In this document: one piece after another, positions 12,601-23,190 of the stretch | How the letters are laid out: each line of letters starts with the position of its first letter | How positions within the stretch are numbered: the stretch's first letter is position 1 | Source of the DNA: Rapana venosa | Lineage: Eukaryota; Mollusca; Gastropoda; Neogastropoda; Muricidae | Assembly (NCBI GenBank): GCA_028751875.1 | Contig: CM054155.1 | Coordinates: forward strand, 44,896,421 to 44,960,420 | Direction of reading: 5' to 3' | DNA: 64,000 bases | Made by a program: the position numbers and the translations under genes | The notes under the pieces: model-generated | Database searches by the model: none | What the model saw: the letters and a program-made list of their open reading frames with translations, nothing else | What the model was told of the DNA's origin: nothing

Positions 12601-15600
12601 ATGCGCTTTGATTTGTCTTTGCAAGATATAGCGCTATATAAGTTCCATTTATTATTATTATTATTATTATTATTATCTTGGTTTAATATTTTATTTTGGT
12701 TGGGGATTTTAAAAAATTTTGGTTCGGGATTTATTTGGTTTGTTTTGTTTTTTGGTTTTGTTTTGTTTTTGGGAGGGGGGGTGGGGGGAGATGTAGCTAT
12801 ATTATACATGTTGTATTTGGGATGTAATCTTGGTTTAGCATCTTATTCGCAAGACTGACATTCATCCTGCTTGAGTGAATGGTGTAAATTCCTACGCCTT
12901 AATTTTCTGGAACACATTTCTATAAGTAGGTGAATTGAGGGTTAGTGTTAAACCAAGGCTGACTGAATGGCTGGTCATCTATTCACAAAAGAATCATACT
13001 GAGTTTTGCTAAAAGTCAGTGGTGCCTGTGTTCAGATCACTGTCCATTTGTAGTTTCTCAGTGATATCTAGGTATCAGAGTAGTGAAGAGTCTGTGTTAG
13101 AATCTTATTTCAAATAGTTGCTATCTTTGCATGTGGACAAGTGACCTTGTCATTTTTGAAAGGATCAAAATGCCTCAGAATTAAACAACAGTTCCAAGGT
13201 TATTGGGTATACTGTTGACAGTACATGACTTGGTTTGAACTTAACATGCTGTGGAATGTTGTGATGGTAAAATGTGTGTGTGTGTGTGTTGTGATTTCAG
13301 AAGCAGCAGTAGTGAAGATCACGTGGGAGTAGCACAAGAGCACTACTATTCTCTAGGTATGTTGTTTTCAGTAGTCCTCACAATGGCCACGTCACCTAGA
13401 GGGCCTCCTTTTGTCTGATTTTTGTTATTAGTGATATAAAATTGATTACATTGTCGTACTCATAAGCACACAATCTTTTGCATTACCAGAGCTCAGTGTC
13501 CATCATATTTTCACCAATTTTTGTTTTGTTTTTTCTTTTTAAATATGGCAGAGAGGTGCATTAAAAAAAAAAAATCCAGATTCTTTTTGTCCAGTTCTGG
13601 TAGTTAAAGTGAAGTTTTCATCAGTGGTGTGAAGTTTAATCTTTTTAATATCAGAGTTTACAAAGTAAGCTATTTTGTCTGTGTAGAACAAGCCATGTCT
13701 CTGCTGAACTCTGACGCTTCTGAGGGGGAAACTGTGATAACCAGCCAGCCCATGCCCCGCATCATCAACAGCAATGGGGAACGCATTCTGACCACTCAGG
13801 GAGGAGGGCTTCAGCGACGTCTGTCGGCCAGCGTGGTGGCGGAGCAGGGCATCGTGCAGACAGCTCGCCCGGAGCTGGACAGCACGAGTCGGTCGGCAGA
13901 GCTGACGGACCTGCCGCAGTTCCACCAGGCTGGGGAGCTGGATCCTCAGACTGGCCTCTTCTACAGCGCCGCGGGGTCGTCCGGTCAGCAGCAGATTGTG
14001 GTGCGGGATGGCTCCATCCTCTCCACCCAAGTGCCCGTGACCATCCCCCGCCGTTCTGCCACTGCCAGCGAGACGCGCCAAGTCTCCTTGCAGCCCCCTG
14101 CTCGTAGAGTGGTGCAGAATGTGATTTCTGTGCCGGTGGCCAGCCAGCCAGCCAGCCAGGCCCCCAGCCAACCCATGGACTTGTTGAGTAGCTCGCTGGC
14201 CCAGGCCCAGATCAACCTGGATTCTTACGATTTTGAGGAGGATGGGCTGGAGCCCTATGCTCCCATTGAGACAGATTCCGGGGATGTGGTGGTGGCCAGT
14301 GGTGGTGATGACCTGATGGACCAACATCAGTTTGAGATAGGGGAAGGGGGCAACTTTGATGCTCACACTGCTCTGTTGGAGGAGTCCGAGGCTGGGGCAG
14401 CAGAGCTCATGAATACTGTGCAGCAAGGTGAGAGCATTACTATAGTTCCCTGAAGTCAGGGCATCTTCATGTTCTTGGACATTATCATAGGAACTGTTTT
14501 TATGGAGTAAGTGCCCTGTGCACAAAGCTGAAGCAGTGAGTGAGCTTTTTGTGACTGGTTACAAGATACAGCCGTTATTGTCCACTTAACATGTGGAAAA
14601 GTCTTGAATGAAATGGCTCTTACTCTTTGCTGTGTCAGAGTTACTGGTTACTTATTAAAGCATTCCATCTTTTCAGGTGAGTTAAAGAGAAGACATTAAA
14701 CCTTTCCCAAACCATAGCAGGACAATTTACTGCTGTACCACAACAACAACACAATTTTCACATTGTTTTTTTTTTGTGTTATTGTATGCACTACATGTCC
14801 TTGCTCTTGTGTTTCTCACTGTGTAAATTTGAGGCTAGTTAGAAAGTAAAAACATAAATAAACAATTTCATGGGACGTTTCCCCAATTTGCATTTGTGTA
14901 TTATATATCTATAAGTATATTCAGTGCATAGATATGTTATTCCCCCGTGGGTCTCCCGGGGTATGCTTGCAAAGCGAGCATTGCAAGAATAGGAACCCTG
15001 CCCGCCATCCAGGCATGTCGTAAAAGGCGACTAAGGAGGCACCTTTCCCCCTAGGTAAAGGGGGTTGGACACAGGGCTAACAACCCTGCTCCGTAAAACA
15101 ACTCCTGTTATGGAAACCTTAAACAGAAAAACTCTTGCCAACTCAGTCTTTGGGAGATCTGGGGATCCTTCAAGGAAACCTGAAGAGAGGGCGCCCCAAA
15201 CAAACCTGGAGGAGAAGCCTGCATAGTGAGCTGAGAGACTACAGCCTGACATGGGAAGAGGCCAAGACCCTTGCCAGAGACAGGAGAAGGTGGAGGGACG
15301 CTGTTGAGGCCCTATGCTCCGCTAGGAGCTATAAGGAATAAGAAGAAGAAGATATGTTATTAATGATTTGTTCTTACAAGATGTAGCGCTAAATAGCTTC
15401 AACGTATTTTTATTGTTGTTATTATTAATGGATTTCTTATGAGGCATGCCCCCTTCCACTTTTCACAAACAAACATGCAAGGAAGCTATATCCACAAAAG
15501 AAGAAGAAGAAAAAATCATCACATATATTATTAATTTTTTGTTTATTTTGTATGATTTCTCAGCATCAGCTTGAACATTGCAAAATGACATAACATCAAG

Positions 15601-18600
15601 TCAGGGAATTGTGTCACTGTGACGCCTTACTTGACTCAGGCATGCTGCTTTTTTGTGTATTTACATATTAATCAGTAAAACAACACAACAGAAAAAGACC
15701 CCCCCCCAAACCAAACCAAATCAAATCGTATATCAGATCAAATCAACAAAACCACCACAAAATCTAGTCTGCAGCTGCTTGGCTATTCTGTCGTAATACT
15801 CAAATGTACAGGACAGAATTATGATGTGCATGTTTTTCTTCATTGATGGTCAGACCCAGCTAACTTTTTAAAATATTTTTTTTTATCCCATCTGCTGCAC
15901 AGTTGCCTCTCAGGTGGGGTTCGTCAGCAAGACTTTGCCTGCAACAGATATTCTCCCTTCTCCGTCGCCGTCACAACAACAGCAGCAGCAGCAGCAGCAT
16001 CCACAGCAACCGCAGCAACTTCAGCAGCATCCGTCACCATCCACTCAGTCCTCAGTGCCAGTATCACGACTGCCGGGTCGGTCCACCACTTTGGTCCCAT
16101 TGGAGGAGGGGGGGAAAGGAACGCGGCCATCCAGCATTAATGTTGTCACACATGAACAGGTCAGCAGGTTGTAACAGAAACCTAGATTTTACTCTGTGTG
16201 TGTTCATCACTCATGAAATAAGCCTGGTGATTGATTGTGCTGCAAAAAGGGGCCTGATGATACCTTGACCAAGCACCTTGAACAGGCATGCTACTTTCAC
16301 GCAGATGTATTCAGTTTGAGGGTAGTATTTCTTTGAGATGAAGGCCATGCAGCACTCTTGGGGATCAGTGACTAGGTTAGCCCAGGATAGGCAGGAGTGG
16401 AGGCACTTTGTTGCTGCCCTACACACCACTGGATGTAATGGTTGATGATGATGATGATTTCTTTGAAGTGATGAGTGTCTTAGTTGAGTCTGGCGTCATT
16501 ATGAAACATGTACAAGTTTATGAGTTTTATGCACACAAGCAGTCATTAGTGTGATTGCACTCTGACAAACATGCATTGTTTTGCTCTCACAAAGAGCGAC
16601 TTGTCTGATGCCTGAGTTAATAGAAGAGATGCTATGTGGAAAAAGTCGCATACACAAAATCTCACCATTGGTGAACCTCAGAGCTGTAGCCAGGGAACAA
16701 CAGTCACCAGGTCATTGAAGAAGGAACAGACTCGTACACATGCATGCACACAACTCACTCATACACATGCATGTGTAGAAATAGGGAATGAAGAGTATGG
16801 CAATGCCGTGTATATTGTAAAGCTTCTTTAGTTGAGTACTCTCCTTTTTATTTTGTAATCTAATTTATTTTACAGTGATTTCATTTCATTGAAGGGATGG
16901 ATGATGAAATTAAGGAAACTGAAGATATGGCTCTTCGCTGTTTCAGTGGCCCGAAGAAAAGAGAAGCATGTTTTGTAGATGGGGAGGGGAGGGAAGTCGG
17001 GTGATTTCCTTCAATTGTGTTTTGTTGTCATGGAGTTTTTGGTTTGTTTTGCGTTTTTATCTTATTTTATTTCTGTAATCAGATTACCAAGGTATAAAAG
17101 ATAGCCTTTTTGTGAACTGTTGAAAACTTATGATTTATCTACATTTAGTCTTTTTGGTCTCAAGCTGTATACATTTAAACAGAAGTGCACTTTCCTGCTG
17201 TATCTCCAAGACGTGTCGGTTGAATGGGATTTGATGACATTGTGGACATGCTGCTTTCAGAGAGATCTCCCTTCGGCAGCATATGTGAGTGCCACAGTCA
17301 CCAGCAACGCTGCAGTGGTCTGCAGCAGCAGCAGCAGCACCGCCCTGCCCTCCTCCTCGTCAGTGCTGCACAACAGCAAAATGTTCACAGCCACCTCCGT
17401 GTCCACCCCTACCGTCTCCATCTCCCTGTCCCCGCCCTTCGCACAGTCCTGTCCGTCGACCAGACTCTCGCCGCTGTCTGTCAGCAGTAGCAGCAGCAGC
17501 AGCAGCGGCCCCTCCATGTCCCAGAACTCGGTGCAGAGTGCCGTGGTGTCGGTGCTGCCTCAAAGCGCAGCCACGCACAGTAGTAGTAGTAGTAGTAGTA
17601 GCAGCGGTGCGGCCTATGTGTCTGTGACAAGCGCTCCCTCTGTCAGAAAGACGGTGGCCCCTAAATCCTCGTTGTTGACTGCCTCCCCACTGCCCCATAC
17701 TGTGGTGTTAGACAATTCAGCTGTATCAGCTGGCTCTGATGTGCCAAGGACCATAGCCTCGCTGGCCTCGGTCACCCCTATATCTAGTGCTGTGGTAGTG
17801 ACGTCCAACGCAGGAGTGATAGGGAAGGGCAGTGTGGCGGTGCTAGGGGACGGTCATGTGCCGACAGTCAACTCCAGGACAGATGGAGTGTTAACTCTCG
17901 GGGAAGGGATAGCTGGGGCTGTGTCATTGTCGGGGGCATCGTCGGCATCGCTGGTGGAGTTCACCACGTTATCGTCATCCGCCATTGTCGACCAGGACAT
18001 GGACTTGATAGCAGTTGGGGATGCAGGTTAGGAATACTGTTTTCTGCTTTCTGCATTTTTCATTGTTGTTGTCATTTATAGTTTGTTTAGTTGTCTTGTT
18101 TAGTTGTCTTGCCTGTTTTGTGTGTGCATTTTTTGTTGTTGTCCTTAATAGTTTGTTTAGTTGTCTTGCCTGTTTTGTGTGCAATTTGCACAAAGTCCCT
18201 GTAATCATAGCGAGTTGAGTCGCTTTTGTCTGCTTCATGAAATATTTTGTCATTCAAAACTGCACAGAATGTGTGCATTTTTTTTGTAGAAGTGCAAGAA
18301 TTGTACTGGTTCTTTGTTTACTTCAGGAGTCCAATATTGATACATGTATAGTTCTGTGTGTTCATTATATTTCTGCTGGTTCGTCAGGTAGATTTTTATT
18401 TCTGCTGGTTCGTCAGATGCATGTGTCTGCGTGTTCATCAGCTGTGTACTGTTTCTGCAGGTTCATCAGCTGTGTACTGTTTCTGCAGGTTCATCAGCTG
18501 TGTACTGTTTCTGCAGGTTCATCAGCTGTGTACTGTTTCTGCAGGTTCATCCGACAAGACTGCTGATGGTCTGAACTTTGATGCCAATGCGTTACGACAG

Positions 18601-21600
18601 AGTAAACGGAAGCGAAAGCCTCCATCAGCTCTGGAGGAGGCTGCAGGAGGGTCTGCAGGGGGCAGCTGGATTAGAGCTGCATCAAAGTGAGTGCCTAGCC
18701 TTTGGGGCTGGTGTTGCAAGTGACACTTTTGAAAGGGAGCTGTATTATCTTTCTTTTCTTTTTAAAATTTTTTGGGTTTTTTTGGGTTTTTTTTTTTAAA
18801 GGATCATATTTCTGTCACATACATGTTTCATGGGATTATGACAAAAGCAGTTTCAGTGTTGTGATCATTCTCAGTGGGCTGTTAGGTCCAGCTTAGCTCC
18901 ATCTTAGATTCCTTATAATTATGCTGCTACAGAACCAGCCTGTATATGTGTATGTTATGACTAGAACCAGCCTGTATATGTGTATGTTGTGACTGTCCAT
19001 TCATGTAGTAGGGAAAACTTCTTGCAGACTATTGTGGTCATTCTTATACCAACACAGCGGGGGGTGTAATGACAGACAAACATCTGGCTTTGTCACTGCC
19101 AAGAATGTCCTGAGCATACATAGGGCAACTTACCAGAATGGGAAAAACAAGGTCTGATATCAAGTGGAGATACCTGTCAAAGTCGCACAGCAACAAGTTA
19201 TGATGTACAGAAAATAGTGAAGCAAAAGATTCAAATGAAATCCAATGCTGGTGATTCTTGCGGACTGAAAAGACTATAAGAAATTAGGGAATAAGACATT
19301 GTACTTCTGCAAGAAAATGTTTTTGGTCATTCCCTTCAATATAAGAGAAATATAAAGGCATATCGCTTACTGTCACTCTTGTACTTATTCATGAGTACCT
19401 GTATGCGGGTACGTGTGCACATGAACACACACTCGAACACACACACTCACTCACTCACTTTGTGGACAATCATTGCGTTTCCAAACACATTCACAGGCAG
19501 TAGTTCATTCTCACTTAAACACTTGTGTTTTCTGGTGATACAAGTCGTTTACTTTTGTGTTCTCTGTTGACAGCATTTTAACCAAAGTGTCACGATTTAG
19601 AGGTGCCAACAGAGAGAAAGGGGAGTTAATCGCTGCAGCATGGTTCACACATCCAGGTAAGGCATTTTTTCAGTCATGAAAACAAAACCTCTGTGTATTT
19701 GTGCACGGATGCAAGCATGTAGGTTTCTGTTTTGTGCTTATGTGTATATTACATGCATGGATGTCTGGTCAATCTTCAATATATTTTCCAATTTTCTTTT
19801 TCCCTTTTATTTCAAGGATAATGGAAGAAGCACTCATGTCTTTTTTACATCCAGTCCCTGTGTGTTTGCAGTTTTGTAAATTTTGTCATCCTTTAACACC
19901 GGCCCACAATATAAAGAAATTGTGCACGTGTACAACTTACTAACTGAGCACACTTTTTTCCAGATTTGTCTTCTTAGGGAGGTGTTTCAAATAAAAGCAG
20001 TTCATGTACCATGTCCTAAATCTACCGAGAATCATGCAAAGATAGTGTTTAAAATCATCCTTCAAATGTTTGCAGGGTGCACCAACAGCATTTAGATTGT
20101 GACAGAATTCAGTCTGTCATCTTGATATTATGTATAAACATATACTTGATACTGTAATAAAAATGTACATGTATTGAAGAAAGTAGATTAGAAACCACCA
20201 GCAAAACCAGAACTGAAAGGAGAGCTGAAGCACTCGTTCATATTTCACATTGTCGTGTTGTTGTTTTTATTTTTGCAGTGGATCAAGCAGATGCTCCAGA
20301 CTACTACAACATCATTAAAAAGCCTATGGACTTTTCCACAATACGTAAAAAGCTGGAGGTCAGTTTTAGCATGAATGCTTTTTCTCTTTATTAGCAGGGA
20401 TTTTGATTTGTTATCAATGACTGAACAAGCCACAGACTGTGACTGGTCTGGCTATGTATCAAAAGACTTGAGTCTTACAGTTCAACAGTTCTGTGTGTCG
20501 GGATCCATGTATATGTGTGTGTGTGGGGAGGGGTTCCTTTTTTTCTAGCAAGTCACCTAAGGTGATGACCTTGAGTTTTGGTGGATCATAATTAAAATAG
20601 AGACATCAGATATAACTATAAATGTTAATTTAAAAAAAAAAAATATATATATATATATATATTCCCCCCCCCCCCCTCCCCCTCCAAAAAAGAACAAGTT
20701 GTCCATAACTTGGCCCCGTTAGTCAGCTGAGCTCTAAAGAAGAAAGGATGTGTGTGCAGAGTGGCTTATACACCCAGTTTGAAGAGTTCCATGCAGACAT
20801 GCAGTTGGTGCGGGACAACTGTTTTGTGTACAATGCTGCCAATACCCGTGTCTACCAGGACTGCACCCAGGTCTTCAGGTTTTACCAGCAAGAAATTGAC
20901 CGCTTGTTAGAAAAGTCGCCTTCAAAAACACCGCCTGTAAGCCCTTTTCATTACTTCTTTAATGAATTTTTTTCCCCCGCCAAGGAAAATTAGAGGCCAT
21001 ATTTTCGTTTCTTTGTGCTCTTTTTTTCTGTATGTGTTTGTGTGGTTGTTTTAAAAAAAAAAAAAAAAAGATTAATATACAAAGTAGTATACAATCAAGT
21101 AACAAAACTAATTCACTGGGGGGCGTCATAGCCCAGTGGTTAGAGCGTTGTGCTCATAATCTGATGGCCCAGGATTGAGCTACCACAGGTGGGGATGCTG
21201 TTTATACTGACAGGCCCCCTGGCATCCCCACGAGTGTGTATGAATAACACAAACACTGGGAACATGCATTGCACAATCTGCAGGGGGGGGGGGATAGACT
21301 CCCTGAGGTTCAACATCCCGAACACTGGCTGCCTGAACATTTTCAGTGTTGTGCACAGTAAGTTCTCATGGAGAAGAAGAGAGAGACAGAGAGTATAGGG
21401 CTTGGAATAGAGGTTTTGGTTATATTTACATGTAACTATCTTACGTGTTATCTGTGGAATAGACATGTATAAATCTTCTCCTGTATTAAAAGATCTTCCT
21501 CAAAAAATTTTCTCTGCAGCTATTTACAAGTTTGTCAGACAAACTACTGCCCCCAGATGCTGCTTGTGCCATATATATTTTTTTATCACCTTGAACTAAG

Positions 21601-22113
21601 AGCTTATCACATTTTATGTTTTAAAACGCTTGTTACCCAACATTGCATCAAAGGGAAAACGAAGTACAATTTGTTTCTCTGCAGTCAGAAAAAAATGTAA
21701 TTGTTGTATCCAGCATGTTATGCCTTGTTTATTCTTCATGGAAAGAAATCCATATTGTTTATTTATGTGATTCTTAAAAAACTGCATTTTGATATATTAT
21801 CTGCATTTAAATATACTATCTCACTGACAACGTACATTTAAGTTAATGCTCTTATTGGTAAGTACACTAGTCTCAGTTTTGAAAGAGATGGTTTACAGGC
21901 ATTATTAATCACTAGAAATGTTGAATCTTGCTGTCTCTTAGGGAAAGTGCATGCTGATATTGAATGAATAAGTTTGTGTGTGAGATAAGACTAGTGATGA
22001 CAATTTTCCTTTGATCTGTTGGTGGAAAAAAAAAATCCTTTGATAATCTGTTTCAGGGGCAAGGTATCACACCGAAAAAGATCCGCATGGATAAAAGTCC
22101 TGGGAAGACGTAG
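677..22113 (+). CDS. EMSY: EMSY transcriptional repressor with C-terminal bromodomain (5' partial, 22 exons)
   Basis: EMSY is a nuclear cofactor known to bind BRCA2 and to work in KDM5/SIN3-type chromatin complexes. Exons (seen, phases agree): 677-751, 1198-1370, 1946-2080, 3082-3311, 3994-4219, 4532-4635, 5796-5946, 6437-6604, 7550-7690, 8115-8227, 9381-9554, 11192-11301, 12028-12145, 13301-13356, 13687-14427, 15903-16159, 17261-18026, 18545-18686, 19574-19656, 20279-20358, 20760-20936, 22057-22113 (stop TAG 22111). The first exon encodes the end of the ENT domain (RHRAEVRRAVNDEK). Blocks shared with human EMSY follow in order: EWLIEGRRLIPLLPRLVPQ, SNVVVLPSG, SPVKIT, SKILPKP, SKPNVIVVQKT and LDPQTGLFY. 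The middle is Ser/Thr/Val/Gln-rich. A basic segment (SKRKRKPPS) and a bromodomain close the protein. About 60 N-terminal residues lie left of the window. The exon at 11192 has a one-base excess that creates a stop. The visible chain is about 1,424 residues; human EMSY is about 1,320. Confidence 0.93.
4325..4482. repeat. (CA)n microsatellite cluster, EMSY intron
   Basis: Several (CA)n runs of 8-12 units are broken by unique bases, between EMSY exons 5 and 6. Confidence 0.9.
5090..5148 (-). repeat. LINE 3' tail fragment
   Basis: On the minus strand this reads GCTTTGATTTG, CAAGGTATAGC, TATATAAATTCCA and then (ATT)n. The same order is seen at 12598, 28715 and 52758. It is probably the 3' end of a LINE; the copy at 52758 lies downstream of a reverse-transcriptase C-terminal reading frame. 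Confidence 0.6.
6109..6310 (+). repeat. tRNA-derived SINE (A- and B-box-like)
   Basis: GTAGCTGAGTGGTTAAGAC resembles a pol III A box, and GGGTTTGAATC about 45 bases later a B box. A non-tRNA body follows ('ttaagggtggcgattttt'). It lies in an EMSY intron. The head has no 3' CCA and its acceptor stem does not pair well, so it is a SINE rather than a tRNA gene. Confidence 0.6.
6613..6842. repeat. (TG)n-rich tract just after an EMSY donor site
   Basis: About 230 bases of TG with interspersed C and A begin 8 bases after the GTAAGC donor of the 6437-6604 exon. Confidence 0.9.
8813..9098 (+). repeat. Composite tRNA/5S-like SINE, copy 1
   Basis: The head GGGATAGCTCAGTGGTCAGAG resembles a tRNA A box. 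It is followed by a 5S rRNA-like internal control region (GGTTAAG.AGCATC, then CCACTTGGATAGGTGACC). The body includes 'gtaaatgggtacctgcct' and ends near 'gttatgggacaccttt'. Three further copies lie at 28066 (minus), 40392 and 61946. Confidence 0.75.
9572..10233 (+). mobile_element. TTAA-flanked non-autonomous DNA transposon, copy 1
   Basis: This 662-base element lies in an EMSY intron. It begins TTAACTCATTGAGG and ends CCATTGAGTTAA, which are imperfect inverted ends with TTAA at both borders, as in piggyBac-type elements. It is closely similar along its length to 60016-60648. Unlike that copy it carries a 5' insertion forming a perfect inverted repeat (CTTAAGCTTCGGC 9591-9603 and its complement 9627-9639). 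No transposase is present. Confidence 0.7.
10860..10972 (-). repeat. SINE 3'-module fragment
   Basis: On the minus strand it reads ATGGTAG/CCACCATTATGG..., then ACCTCAGAGCTCTATCCAAGGAACAAC. It matches the 3' end of the long SINE at 22845-23190. A second inverted copy follows at 11395-11500. Confidence 0.55.
11395..11502 (-). repeat. SINE 3'-module fragment
   Basis: This is the same module as 10860-10972, marked by 'tccttggctagagctctgag' on the plus strand and ending at 'attccgaattcaggaatg'. It lies in the intron after the frameshifted EMSY exon. Confidence 0.55.
12598..12676 (+). repeat. LINE 3' tail fragment
   Basis: TGCGCTTTGATTTG, CAAGATATAGCGCTATATAAG and (ATT)n, in an EMSY intron. It is the same tail as at 28715 and 52758. 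Confidence 0.65.
14938..15350 (+). mobile_element. Internally deleted LINE (5' piece joined to the ORF 3' end)
   Basis: A GC-richer block lies in an EMSY intron. The right part (about 15135-15344) encodes KRGRPKQTWRRSL...WEEAKTLARDR, a typical C-terminal end of a LINE reverse transcriptase, stops, and runs into an (AAG)n tail. The left part (14940-15110) has no open reading frame and resembles untranslated LINE sequence ('ggcatgtcgtaaaaggcgac'). The reverse-transcriptase core is absent. The element cannot move on its own unless enzyme is supplied in trans. Confidence 0.6.
18433..18544 (+). repeat. 28-bp minisatellite carrying a splice acceptor, four copies
   Basis: The unit GTTCATCAGCTGTGTACTG + TTTCTGCAG is repeated, giving acceptor-like CTGTTTCTGCAG at 18460, 18488, 18516 and 18544. 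The last one is used by the EMSY exon at 18545 in the reconstruction. The last three units appear identical; the first starts TGTTCATCAG. Confidence 0.9.
18545..18686 (+). other. EMSY: EMSY exon with basic, probable nuclear localisation segment
   Basis: This 142-base exon links the Ser-rich region to the bromodomain. It encodes LRQSKRKRKPPS, a dense Lys/Arg cluster of the classical nuclear-import type. Its acceptor at 18544 is the last of four tandem copies of the same acceptor-bearing 28-bp unit. The donor is AA|GTGAGT. The nuclear import role is inference from composition. Confidence 0.75.
18931..18994 (+). repeat. 32-bp tandem duplication, two copies
   Basis: 'agaaccagcctgtatatgtg' plus 12 bases is repeated once, with one difference (TTATGACT/TTGTGACT). 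It lies in an EMSY intron. Confidence 0.9.
19574..20936 (+). other. EMSY: Bromodomain encoded by three EMSY exons
   Basis: Exons 19574-19656, 20279-20358 and 20760-20936 join in phase to encode a bromodomain of about 100 residues, near residues 1300-1400 of the visible chain. Family marks are a WF-P shelf (AAWFTHPVD, in place of the usual WPF), the ZA-loop tyrosines (APDYY), the KKPMDFSTI turn, and the BC-loop asparagine in FVYNAANT that anchors acetyl-lysine. The acetyl-lysine-binding core therefore looks complete. A short basic tail (TPKKIRMDKSPGKT) follows in the last exon. It could be a separate gene rather than part of EMSY, but splice phases run through without a break and no new start or promoter is evident. 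Confidence 0.85.
19798..19912 (-). repeat. SINE family B fragment
   Basis: Plus strand: 'tttatttcaaggataatgga', '..catccagtccctgtgtg..', 'gttttgtaaattttgtcatc'. This is the reverse of the 3' half of the SINE at 53595-53822. Confidence 0.7.
21119..21260 (+). repeat. tRNA-like SINE head fragment
   Basis: 'gcgtcatagcccagtggtta' followed by 'gatggcccaggattgagc' resembles the A and B boxes of the SINE heads at 33860 and 22845. It lies in the last-but-one region of EMSY, between the bromodomain exon and the final exon. Confidence 0.55.
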
Positions 22114-22844
22114 CAGCAGGCTGTAGAATAGGTCTAACTTGATATATATGTGATCAGAAGCTAATGTTTAATCTAGTTTTTACATTCAGTAAAGGATTAT
22201 ATTAATAAGTGAGAAAGAGAACTCAGTCTGTGTGTGCGTGCATGCGTGCGTGCGTGTGTGAAACAATGTGTTTATAGTAAGACTGACAAATACAGTCTTC
22301 ACCCCTCTCACTTCCCCCTTCCCCCTCCACTTTTGTGCCAAACAAATGGCTCAAAGTTTTGGGGTTGGGGTTTTTTTCTGTTGTTATTTAAGTCTGAAAA
22401 CACAGTGCAAAGAATATTTGTAATGTATGCAGATCTCAAGTCATTTTAGGAAAAACAGAAATTATTTATTCTGCTGATATTCTAGTTTGAAAAAAACCGA
22501 AAACAAGACAGACAAGAGACATACAATGCGACTAGGAGAGAAAGAGCACAGCCTACCTGTTTAAGCTGTTTTAAACATATGCATATCCCTGAAATCAGAA
22601 TGCAGCAGCTCCTGTAATAATGGGAAAAAATGGGGCAGGCTCAAAATCTTACCGTAGGTAAATCTGGTTCTAGGCGAGGAACAACACTTTAAAAAAACAA
22701 CAAAAAGGAAGTTTCTTCCGCCACCGTTCTTCTGCCAAACCAGATTCCCAGCCATACCACAGATAGAGAGTGGAGCAGACAGGGATAGAGCAGTACACAT
22801 TGACATTAAAACTGATTTTGGGTGTGGGGGGGGGGGGGGGCGAC
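22114..22844 (+). other. EMSY 3' flank / probable 3' UTR
   Basis: No gene was seen. An inverted-orientation-free SINE 3'-module fragment lies at 22578-22690 ('gaaatcagaatgcagcagct' to 'ctaggcgaggaacaac'). No convincing AATAAA lies close to the stop; candidates occur far downstream (25814, 26491, 29674). The end of the transcript could not be placed. Confidence 0.4.
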
Positions 22845-23190
22845 CCTAGTGCTTGTGATCAGATGGCCCAGAATCGAACCACTATGGATGCGCCTGTTTC
22901 AGGGATTTTCTCCTAGAGTTAACCTTAGTACAGACTCCACTCCCCCAAAAGTCCTTCAAATGAGACTGTAAGCCGAGGCCCCATGTGCACACCATACAAA
23001 TCCATTCCACCTTTCTGAAGAGTAGACTCATTTTGTACTGGTGGGAATGGGTGACAAAAATGCATGGACACAGGTGTCATGTATAGACACCATCCCCAAA
23101 GTCGGAATGCGGCTGCCTTAATGGTGGGTAAAAATGGTCGCGTACACAAAATCTCTCGGTGCTCTAGCCGAGGAACAGGCGGAGGAAATT
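22845..23190 (+). repeat. SINE family B, long form with tail module 1
   Basis: The order is a tRNA-like head remnant ('gatcagatggcccagaatcg'), the body ('tgagactgtaagccgaggcc' and 'gaagagtagactcattttg'), and then the 3' module ('ccccaaagtcggaatgcggc', 'ttaatggtgggtaaaaatgg', 'gtgctctagccgaggaacag'). The module order was compared with 33860, 53595 and 63475. Confidence 0.65.

Noticed and set aside
13539..14525. A 328-residue open frame on the minus strand
   Set aside because: It is antisense to the large EMSY exon 13687-14427, which is GC-rich and has conserved EMSY motifs in the plus frame; the antisense product has no recognisable motif.
17360..17698. Open frames on both strands over 17220-17700
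   Set aside because: They are shadows of the Ser-rich EMSY exon 17261-18026; triplet repeats keep several frames open.
18358..18460. Open frame upstream of the EMSY exon at 18545
   Set aside because: It is open only because of the 28-bp repeat and flanking low-complexity DNA; kept as a possible alternative acceptor, not as a normal exon.
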